DNA of 14,751 bases from contig JAMQCK010000864.1 of assembly GCA_024196135.1 (NCBI GenBank), positions 1 through 14,751 on the forward strand, written 5' to 3'. The notes beneath the pieces are model-generated. The model saw only the letters and a program-made list of their open reading frames with translations, searched no databases and was not told where the DNA came from. How positions within the stretch are numbered: position 1 is the first letter of the stretch; each line of letters opens with the position of its first letter. A program made the translations under genes and the position numbers. The stretch comes from Pleurotus ostreatus/Saccharomyces cerevisiae fusant. Lineage: Eukaryota > Opisthokonta. This document shows positions 1-8,800 of the stretch, piece after piece.

Positions 1-208
1 ACCCTAACCCTAACCCTAACCCTAACCCTAACCCTAACCCTAACCCTAACCCTAACCCTAACCCTAACCCTAACCCTAACCCTAACCCTAACCCTAACCC
101 TAACCCTAACCCTAACCCTAACCCTAACCCTAACCCTAACCCTAACCCTAACCCTAACCCTAACCCTAACCCTAACCCTAACCCTAACCCTAACCCTAAC
201 CCTAACCC
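1..208. repeat. Telomeric repeat array (CCCTAA)n
   Basis: The first 208 bases are about 34.7 uninterrupted copies of the hexamer CCCTAA with no variant unit; unique sequence begins at 209. Read on the other strand this is TTAGGG, the telomere repeat of vertebrates and many filamentous fungi including basidiomycetes. The C-rich strand runs 5'->3' into the window, so position 1 is the chromosome tip side and the window reads toward the centromere. The array is either the true chromosome end or the part of it the assembly retained. Confidence 0.98.
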
Positions 209-1079
209 AGTCCAGGCGCTCGCCTGTCAGATAGTCAGCCGCCACTCTCCAAGCTCTGGATCGCACTCACTGGCGGCGTCAAAATCGTAGCAACGAGGAA
301 ATTTGGCAGAGGCGTCCATTTCGTGTGTTCGTCGTTACAATGCTGGCCCTCTCCCGTCTTTTATATGTGCGCGCTGCACTGCCTGAGAGAGGACTCAGAG
401 TCAGAGTTGGACTCAGAGAGAACGAGAGCTTAGACGTGACGCTCCTCCGCCAGGTGGATGCTGAGGCTCATGGTTCTGCACCAAATCTCAGGTTTCGCGG
501 CTCGGAGAGACGTCTGCAATCAAGACTGGAGTCTGGAACGTGTCTCGATTCGTCTCACTGCAGCACCGTGTTCCTCGAGTTTCGCCCGCAGGGGAGGGGA
601 GGGTTGGAGAGCTGCTTCCTTGGCTGCAGAGCTGCGTTCACCTTGTGTGCGATTGCACTGGCATGTGTCTAACTGCTCCTCTGGCAGCACACTCATTGGC
701 TACGGAAGCGGTCCATGAGTCAATTTTCGTCAGACATTGTGTATTTCGAGAGCGACTCATCTAATTTTTACTTGCGATTCGGACGCTACCTGACACCGCG
801 ACTCGCAGCGCGTTCGGGCACGCAGCGGTGGCGGCCCTCTCGGGCAAAGAAAGTGGCTGTGATTGATCCGCCGCGGGGCGGCTGTGTTTGATCCGTCGCG
901 GACGAAAGACATTGATCCGTTCCGGGCTGGAGCTCGTTGTCTGTCACAACGTGGCCGACGTTTCTCCGTGCCTGCCTCCCTCAACTTCCATGTCATGGAC
1001 TCGAAGCCGACAGTCGAAGACATCCGCGTCAATCAGACAGAAGCGCTTGGCAAGCAGTGCCCGGAAGCGAATGGCTGCG
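209..1079. other. Subtelomeric non-coding region
   Basis: No coding region can be supported here. The short open frames lack neighbours, splice-extended continuity or recognisable motifs, and they overlap on both strands. A 10-bp direct repeat (GGACTCAGAG at 391-400 and 409-418) and a 24-25 bp tandem repeat near 863-925 are the only internal structures seen. The change from telomere repeat to unique sequence is abrupt, with no degenerate telomere units. Confidence 0.7.
861..930. repeat. Three imperfect 24-25 bp tandem repeats
   Basis: The core TTGATCCGYYSCGG occurs at 863-876, 888-901 and 912-925, spaced 25 and 24 bp apart. The first two copies also share GCTGTG/T sequence before the core, and the third is more diverged. 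The array lies about 155 bp upstream of the TATA box of the first gene. It could be an upstream regulatory cluster or a remnant of a subtelomeric satellite; the sequence does not say which. Confidence 0.6.
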
Positions 1080-1086
1080 TATAAAG
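1080..1086 (+). promoter_or_regulatory. TATA box of the first gene
   Basis: TATAAAG lies 82 nt upstream of the chosen ATG at 1162, a normal fungal spacing that leaves room for a 5' leader of roughly 50 nt. It is followed at once by a palindrome at 1088-1102. Confidence 0.6.
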
Positions 1087-1087
1087 G

Positions 1088-1102
1088 CGTCCCCGGGGGA
1101 CG
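1088..1102. promoter_or_regulatory. Perfect palindrome in the core promoter
   Basis: CGTCCCC-G-GGGGACG is a perfect 7-bp inverted repeat around a single G, starting one base after the TATA box. A dimeric regulator site or a short hairpin are both possible. The binding partner is unknown. Confidence 0.55.
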
Positions 1103-1110
1103 ACGAACCC

Positions 1111-1130
1111 AAGAGACTTGATTGTCTCTT
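1111..1130 (+). promoter_or_regulatory. Hairpin in the predicted 5' leader
   Basis: AAGAGAC (1111-1117) and GTCTCTT (1124-1130) pair perfectly around a 6-nt loop TTGATT. With transcription starting about 30 nt after the TATA box, the hairpin would sit at or near the 5' end of the mRNA, 31 nt before the start codon, where it could affect translation. It could instead be a DNA-level inverted repeat. Confidence 0.5.
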
Positions 1131-1161
1131 CGTCGAACCAGTCGACATCCAGCAGCTTGTA

Positions 1162-3430
1162 ATGGCGAGAGCAAGGTATGACCGCCCTCCATAACCACGC
1201 TATGCGCTAACCTGCAACAGCGCGACCAACGCCAAAGCTGCGTCTGCCGCCAAGCGCAAGCCCGCTCGGCGTCCCCGTATCCTCTCTGAAGCCCCCGACG
1301 ACGAGCAAGCGGTAGGAGAAGTTGCCGACGTTGCGGAGGCGACAGCCGCTGAAGGGGACGACAATGAAGACGATGGGCGCCTGAAGAACGCGTGCGTCCC
1401 CTCCTGCCGCTCCTCTTCGCTGCTGACCTTCCCCAGATTCGTCGACGACGAAGCCGTCGAAGACAATGAAGAAGAAGATCCCGAAGACGACGACATGGCC
1501 GACTTCATTGACGACGGGGAGCCTACGGACGGAAAGCTTGGGTGCGTTCCCATTCACCTTCCCTTCACCTCCACTCACGCTCAGCAGCGATGATAACGTC
1601 GGCCTCGCTGAAGGCGGGGCAGGTGTTGATGCCGAGCAGCAGTACGTTACCCACTTCCGTATCTTGTTTTTTGCTGACCCTACGGGTAGGCCGACGGGTG
1701 CGCTCGCCGACGGAGGCCATGCGGTCGACGCTTCCGTTCCCAACACGAACAACGCTGCCCCACCTAGCGCCTTCGACGAAGAGAACGCCAACGATTCGGA
1801 CGGGGAGCACTCTGTACAGTGAGTGCCGAGAGTAGAATCGAACCACACTCTGACACGAACATCAGCTCGCTTATGGTCAGATCAGCTCAGTAAGTTCCTT
1901 TTTACGCGTTGCCATATGTTACTGAAAAGAGCGCAGAAAGGACGCCGCTCCTCAAGTCGCAGTTGGCGGCGAAGACGTCCCCACAAGGCCGATCGTCATC
2001 CCCTCCGCCTCGCCAGACGCGCTTATGGCAAGCGGTGATAGTGATGACGACCTCGAGTTCGACGGCTTGCGCCCCGCCGCCCAATACTTCGGGGGGTTCA
2101 AGCCCAACCTCGCCAGTGAGAAGTACGTACAAGGCTGCCCTGCGAGAACGATTCTGACCGTTTTAGGTACCAAGCCCTTGCACGCGACGCGGTTTCGCAG
2201 ACCATCGGGATTAGCGACTACGCGTACGCCAACGGCGCATACAAGTCGGTGCATTTCTACAAGTATGCTTGTTAGCCTCCATTGCGACTTTGTTGCTGAC
2301 GTTGTACGCAGGACGTTCCCGAAGACATCTACCTCGGCGTGGAAGCCGGCTGGAGGCCTCGACTTTCCTGACCTGCAAGAAAGCATGGAAAGCCTCTACC
2401 CCGCTTTCTCTACCATGAAGTACGTATCCTTGACCTTGCCTTTGACAATACAGCGCTAATTTCGCTCAGGATCGTCTGCGACGCCATTAACTTCTCCGCC
2501 TGCGCGGGCTACATCAACTTAGCGCGCGCCAACCCGTCGCGGTTCTCCTTCGTCACGGGCGAGCAGAAGAAAGATGGTACTTTGAGCCGCGTCAACGACC
2601 CTAAGACGCCTGCGTACTTCATCACCGTCGGGCTCGTGTGTCAGTGCTTTATCGGTCCGAACGGGCTCGAGCTCGAAGGCGGCTACCGTCGAGGAATCAC
2701 GCTCGCGCCCTTCGAATGTGAGGCGTACCGCGCAATTGCCTGCCTCAACCAGGTGGGGGGCATGAAGGGCGCCAACCACTTCACGTTTCCGCTGTACGCT
2801 CACGGTGGCTTCGCGTTCACGACGAAGACTATGTCTGGAGATGGTGAGTGTGACTCTTGTATCGTCGGATACTTCTCACACATTGCTACAGGCAATAGGC
2901 CGATAGTCCCCGGTTGGACGACGCCGCAGAGCGTCAGGAGAAGTCGGCCGGAGCTGGTGTCTGACCGGTCTACTGCTCGCCAGAAGCCAGGAGTATTGGG
3001 CTACATCGACGAGAGTACGTCGCTTCCACTCTCCCCTCTCCTTCTCTGACGCACGCTTCTAGTCCCCGTCGTAGATGCGCGTCGCAAGCGTGTCGTATGG
3101 GGCACCGATACGCTGGCCCAGATAGTCAACAGCGAGATCTGGCCACGCTTTATTGGCAACCTCGAGCGCGACTCCGTTGCTGTTGTCGTTTATACCGTCA
3201 ACCGCTGGGGTCGGGAGAGCATGGACCGAATCGCCTTCAACATTCACTCCATCGTTCTCGTCGCGGACCCCTTGGAGACCACTAGCGCAGCTGCAGCCGC
3301 CAAGATCAGGCGCGACTACCTTGCGACGAAGGAGCAACCCTCGAAGAAACGTCTTACCCATGACCGCCCTTCGGAGGGTGGCTCTGGCGAGCACGAGGAC
3401 GCGGGGAAAAAGGCGAAGACCGGGGAGTAG
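1162..3430 (+). CDS. Unknown nuclear-type acidic protein, 12 exons, 584 aa
   Basis: I reconstructed the exons as 1162-1175, 1221-1391, 1437-1541, 1585-1641, 1690-1818, 1866-1889, 1937-2122, 2167-2262, 2312-2419, 2470-2843, 2892-3014 and 3063-3430. The eleven introns are 43-50 nt, all GT..AG, most with a CTGAC/CTAAC-type branch point. The total is 1755 nt including the TAG stop. The ATG has G at -3 and +4 and lies downstream of a TATA box. The protein has a basic cluster at about residues 16-24 (KRKPARRPR), acidic stretches at about 63-90 and 201-209, a folded central part rich in aromatic and glycine residues (about 210-420), a beta-like segment near 489-512, and a lysine-rich tail (about 540-584). 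The basic clusters and acidic arms suggest a nuclear protein. I know no named domain for it; it resembles uncharacterised families expanded in Agaricomycetes, a resemblance recalled from memory and not searched. The 24-nt exon 6 is the least certain exon: acceptor 1880, or skipping it, also keeps frame. Confidence 0.78.
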
Positions 3431-3764
3431 AAACCAACCCACCTCATTGTTACACTCTTTGTTACTTCGTACACTGTCTTTACTGGGCGCACTCCTTTCA
3501 AATATACTGTCGTTTCTCGTCGTCTATGCTGTGACTAAGCGCGTGGTATCAATCTGACACCTTCGTCTTACTTTGTGCGAACGAAAAGGCGCTGTGCTGC
3601 ACAGTCCGGGGGCGCCAACACTTCCCTTCCATCATGTATCCTTGACCGGCCGAGGACCGGCAGCCCATTCATTTCACGGCACTTACCGAGGTCATGCACG
3701 AAGATAGTCTTCGCTCGGCGGCTTGCCTCACACCCTCGTGAAGTTTTCGTCTCCTCCCCACATC
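3431..3764. other. Intergenic region between first and second genes
   Basis: This 334-bp gap follows the TAG of the first gene and precedes the ATG of the second. No TATA box is evident. A pyrimidine-rich run (about 3743-3762) directly before the ATG is typical of fungal TATA-less promoters. The GACCGG hexamer is repeated at 3644-3661. No separate gene is supported. Confidence 0.55.
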
Positions 3765-5475
3765 ATGGAGTGCACCTCCCAGATCACTCTTGACCTGAAT
3801 GCCGTTTTCTGCGTCTTCATCGTGTTGTTGATACTTCTTTCCTTACCTGTGGCGCTCTTACTCCTTCGGCTACGCTCCCTTTCGTTGGCTCTGGAGGCTC
3901 GCGTACTGGCTGACCCTGTCACCGAGAGCGACAGGTCTTCCCACGCGGCCCCTCACGCTGTGCCCGATGGGGGTCGGGACGTCGGGGCACCAACCATCTC
4001 CTCAGCGACGCGGGGTGCCGAGGACAGTGGGAAGGTGACTCACGCGTCGAGCACGGGTCAGGTCAACGGCGGCGTGCCTTTGGAAGTCTTCGACGGTATC
4101 ATTCAGTACTGTCTTCCCGAAGACTTTTGTCGGCTCGCATTGGCATGTCCTGGACTTGGATCCTTGATTCGCGCGCGTCGCTTGCGCAGGATCGTCATAA
4201 CCGAGGAAACATACTTCGACTTCCGCGAGTGGCTCTACCAGGTGGCTATGGTGCAGCTCATCAGTATGTCGCTTCGACTGTGCCTTGTCCCTCCACTCAT
4301 CCTTTCTTAAGCTGGCTCCGCCTTGCAGACCCCTGTTCCAGGATTAAACATCACCGTGCCCATCTCGCGTGAGTACCTGGAAATCGAATCGGGCGTGTCT
4401 GACCGTGTATTGCAGCGTCCCTGCGAGACCAGTTCAATCGGCATCTGCGTGAGCTCGTGTTTCCGGAGCATTGGTCGCCAGGCTCGGCTTCCTTTGTGAA
4501 GGTAATCGCTGCTTTGAGGCCGAGTGGAGTAGAAACTGTCGTCTTTGGAAGCACGCGGACGAATGCCGGCTGGTATCGGGACTTGGTGGCGAATTGGGAG
4601 CCGACCACCATGGACAGTTTGCTCGCCGCTGTTAAGACCCTCGTCTTCGTCGCGCCTACACGAGGCGGTCTGCGGTTTGTTTTAATGCGCCGGCCGGCGA
4701 CCAGCAGTCCCTTCCTATACCAGTCCATCGAGACGATAAAGATCCAGTCGGCCATACAAGGACCTTCCGGCTGGGACGCCGACGACGGCAGCTGGTCCAC
4801 GCTGGGCTTCGGAGCACCTGTCAGCGCGGCTGCGGATGGCGACCTTGCGGTCGTCGCTCGCGTCATGCACCTCAGCCTTCTCAAAGGAATACGCTCCGAC
4901 CTTGCGCGGTTGGCTTTTCCTTATCTGCAACACCTTCACATCGTTTTCGAAGATTGGTGCCATCCTGAGCTCGAGCTCGTCGACCGTCTCGTCTCGGAAG
5001 CGGCGACCTCTCTCACAAGCCTCAAGTTCACGTTGAACAGATCCTCCGGTAAGCGTTATTCTGTCGGTGTTCCCTGGCCCTGCATGCTGATTGCCCCCGA
5101 GCACCTGATGACGGGCTGCTCCGCCCGCGTGAGACACTGTCCAGTTTATCGACCGTGACCGTGGACTGGGGGGCGTTGTCGTTTCTCGGTCTGTTGGAGA
5201 GCACGACCTTACCAAACCGCGTGGAGATCGTCGTTGACAAGTACGTGGGCAACCTCGCGTCCGACGCGCAGTACGCACAAGCGGCCAAAGTCCTTAAGAG
5301 CACGCACTGGGCGAAGGTAGCGTTCGTCGACATCCCGGGGCGAGACATGCTTCGTGAGTTCCTTTTTTCTGTACCATGTCATTCGACTGATTAGCCAGAC
5401 CACGAGGATCTGCTTGAGCAGCGTCGCGCGTATCTCCAAAAGGCCATTGGGGTTTTCGACATGGTGTTTATATGA
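3765..5475 (+). CDS. Membrane-anchored F-box/LRR-like protein
   Basis: Exons: 3765-4263, 4342-4368 (or 4312-4368), 4416-5048, 5102-5353 and 5399-5475, giving 495 or 505 aa ending in TGA. The ATG at 3765 is the first in its frame. A hydrophobic segment spans about residues 13-34, with acidic residues before it (E2, D10) and arginines just after (R35, R37), which predicts the bulk of the protein in the cytosol. After a polar linker, an F-box-like helix region at about 103-145 (VPLEVFDGIIQYCLPEDF followed by RLALACPGL) would bind Skp1 of an SCF ubiquitin ligase. The rest has recurring short beta-type segments such as VETVVFG, LQHLHIVF, LTSLKFTL and LSTVTVDWG, as in the leucine-rich repeats of mushroom F-box proteins, so it probably recruits a substrate. 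Two joins are weak: acceptor GAG at 5101 is forced by reading frame, and the first intron could end at 4341 (CAG) or 4311 (AAG). The substrate is unknown. Confidence 0.72.
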
Positions 5476-5559
5476 TTTGTCGTATGTCTTCGCCGTAAGT
5501 ATATACCGATATCGATTTTCCCCTGGGTGCGAGACTTGCGATGGGGACGCGGACAGGCA

Positions 5560-5566
5560 TATAAGG
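5560..5566 (+). promoter_or_regulatory. Possible TATA box upstream of the Helitron frame
   Basis: TATAAGG lies 85 nt after the stop of the membrane F-box gene and 243 nt before the first in-frame ATG of the Helitron protein. Its surroundings (CATATAAGGGTGTGC) resemble those of the TATA boxes of the first and last genes. A transcript starting here would meet a short upstream ORF (5599-5631, 10 codons) and an out-of-frame ATG at 5739 before 5803. Confidence 0.4.
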
Positions 5567-5802
5567 GTGTGCCTAGCTGCGGTCGTGTCTGCGCTTTTAT
5601 GAGCTCCCCGCTCCTGCCGTCTTCCCTCTGACGCGCCCTTTTGAGGCAGCCAGATATAGCGCGGGTGGAAATCGCGCAGTGCGAGTATTGGAGAGCGCCG
5701 GAGTCGAACTCAGAAGTGCACGTGGACGTCAGGTGGACATGGCCAGCTTCGGCCGCAAGCGCTTCCCACGCTGGCTTCCCCTTTTCCCTCTATTCCTTGA
5801 CC

Positions 5803-8800
5803 ATGGACGCTATCGGTCTCGTTATGCGGCCGCCGCGCTGTACAGCATTCGCCTTCCTCACGCTCCCTCTTCTTTGCACAGCGTGGGCATGCAATCATGG
5901 TATTCGAAAAACTTCTCTGCTCAACGCAGACGGTGCGTCCTGTAATCCCCCTTTACTTCGCTCGACTGACAACAACGCAGAGAGCGGCGGATACGATCAA
6001 CGATTGTCACCATTCTCTTCTATCCCCACAGCCATGGTGATCGCGGCACTTGGCGGTCTCCTCGGTCTCGCTCAAGGACGTCGTAGCAGCTCGGCGTACC
6101 AGCTCTTTCCATTGTCCTGCCCCCTTCGTTGGGGAGTTGCCGTTGAACCTTGTCATGTGGCTGGTGCCACTGTCATGAAACGCCCGGTTATCCTCCCGCT
6201 TCTGGCCTTAGTGCTTGCGTTCGGTCACTTTGTCGTCTCTACCCCCTCCGTTGAATATAGCCCCTATTTTATTGTCCACCTGCCTTTGCGTGGGACAGGT
6301 CGGGGCGCCGTCCCCGGCGTTAAGCAGACGTTCATGCCTGACGAGATCATCCCTCACATGTGCAGGGAAGAAGACCGAGTGGACGCGCACCTCTGGGGGT
6401 ACGACTTCGCCACCATGATCCACGTCGACAGCCTTCAGTCCTTCAAGGGCGTAAACCAGGTTGTCGCTCGCATGAACATAAACCATCTGCTACCCAGACT
6501 GCGGGTGAAGAACATGATGCAGGTAATGGAGCTGCACGACGTAGGGTTCGTCGTCCGGGGGCTGCGTGGTCCCGATTTGCCCCCCTTGGTAAAGAAGCAT
6601 AAGTGCAAAGAGGCTTGTGGTGAGTGGCTGAGTGTATTCACAAGGGTTCCTTTGCCGGATCCCCGAAGGAAGCATGTCACTTACAATGTTCGCCGCAAGG
6701 AGAAACCCGGCCACGCCCAAATGAAGCAAAATTTGAAGGAGCAGGCGAAGAAGTCGGCGGCGAAAGGCGAAAAGCAGGATATACCTTTTCCGCCACCCCC
6801 CCCGTCCGACGCGACTCTGCACAAGATCACAGCAAACTTTATCAATGACTGCCTTGGGCTGGAAGAAACGGGCTGCGCAGTATGCGGTGAGCTCAAGCCT
6901 TATGACCAGATGACCTCCGTCACAGATGTCGGGAACATGCTCAGCCCGGTCTCTGTCGGCGGCGTCGCGGTTAAGGATGATGGCTCGCCCTGGCCAGAGG
7001 AAACACCCATTCTCAATCCGGAGTGCGAGCATGTATGCTCGGACTGTAGAGGGCCCCTCGGCCAGGGGGCCATGCCCCGACATGCACTCGCCAACAACCT
7101 GTGGATTGGAGAAGTTCCACCCGAGCTACGGCAGTTGCGGTATTTCGAGAAGCTAGTCATCCAGCGCGTACGCCACAACGCGCTCTTCGTCAAGGTCGCC
7201 GGCGGTTATCGCAAGGCCATTGCGCATGTTATTTCCTTCCCTGTCAATATTCGTCTCGTTGACGCAATGATGCCGCCCCCCGTAGACGAAATGGATCAAG
7301 TATTGGCTATCATGTTCACTGGCCCGACCCCTCCATCCGTGGAACACTTCCGGTCTCCTCGATTTGCACCTCTGCTCGTTCGCAGAGATTACATTCGGCG
7401 TGCATTACAGTGGCTACGCCTACATCACCCCGACTATGCGGACATCGAGATATCTGAGGAACGGTTGGCACAATACTCTGAAGATGTGCCGCCCGTGATG
7501 GTACAGTACAAGCCCGCGGAGGGTAACATCGCACCCGAAGGGCGAAGCGCTTACGACGTTGAGCCTGACCAGGGAATCTCTACAGGTGAGCTTCCCTTTG
7601 TCGTGCACGGGCTCACTGGCCAGGATCTCGAGGAGAAGGGGGAGAACGAGTTGAAAGGGCTCGCATTGAAACACTTCGCCGGCAACGGCGCCATTCTACG
7701 TATCGGACACGACGCTGCGCCTGCGTCTATGTACAATAACCCACAATTATATCCGAAAATGTTTCCTTGGCTATTTCCTTTCGGACGCGGCGGACTTGGA
7801 TCCACTGAAGTGGCCAACGACAAGCGTATGCGCTTGTCTGCGAAGGATCAGTGTCACCATCTCCTCATGTACCATGATAAGCGCTTTCAGACGGACCCGG
7901 GCTTCCTCTTCGTTGCATTCAGTCACTTTCAGATCAAGGCAGCGACAACACAGAGCTTTCTCGTCGCCAGAAGAAAGGACTTCCCCGAGATGACTGAACG
8001 ACTATTGTCTGTGAATAAGGCGGTGATGCAGGACTTAATCATCAGATTGGCGGCAGACGAGCATGTCATCCCAGAAACAGACGACGAAAAACAGTGCTGG
8101 AGGTTGATTCAAGACATTGAAGCCGTCGCCGTCAAGGTCCAGGGCTCGGCTGCGAGCAGGAAGTGGATGCGCACTGAGATTTGGTCCTTAATGGCGCACA
8201 TAGGATCTCCTATATGGTACATCACCATCGCTCCTGCAGACATCAAGCACCCGATTTGTTTTTACTTAGCTGACGCTAGGCAAGAGTATCGACCGAATGT
8301 GATGCCGCCTACGACAGACGAAGAGCGCGATGCGCGTTTCCGAGCGGTCATCAACAATCCAGTCGCAGGAGCGCGGTTTTTTCACTTCATGATTCAATCG
8401 TTCATCAAGTACATCTTAGGCATTTCCAGTCCTCTTCCCGGTGTATTCGGCACCACGTCTGGATACTATGGGACGGTTGAGCAACAAGGCCGCCTAACGT
8501 TGCACCTACATCTGTTGCTTTGGATTAAGGGCGCCCCTTCGCCGGCTGAGATACGGGAGCGAATGAAAGAATTCGAGTCCGAGTTTTGCAAGCAAATGGT
8601 TGAGTACGTCGAAGGTGTTCACCGAGGCGGCTTCTTGAATGGGTCGCTAGCGGAGGTCTCGGCGGACTTGAAAGAGCGGCAAGCTCGCGATGATTATCGG
8701 AATCCGACTTTTACACTGCCGACCGCGCCTGAGGGCAATTACTGTAAGTGCGAGCGTCCTGGATGCAAGAAATGTGAGAACACGAGGGAGTGGCTCCGAC

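Noticed and set aside
391..418. Direct repeat GGACTCAGAG as a satellite or insertion duplication
   Set aside because: There are only two copies, 18 bp apart, in purine-rich sequence, with no element between them.
1207..1848. 213-aa open frame on the minus strand
   Set aside because: It lies antisense to exons 2 to 5 of the spliced + strand gene, whose splice sites and frame agree across 12 exons. Its serine/valine-rich sequence is what the complement of acidic codons gives.
2899..2910. Acceptor at 2898 (CAATAG) for intron 10 of the first gene
   Set aside because: It produces an immediate stop codon (CGA TAG). The acceptor at 2891 keeps the frame open into exon 12.
4329..4368. Use of the acceptor at 4328 (GCAG) for the first intron of the membrane F-box gene
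   Set aside because: It leaves a two-base remainder that does not join in frame to the exon starting at 4416, whereas acceptors at 4311 or 4341 do.
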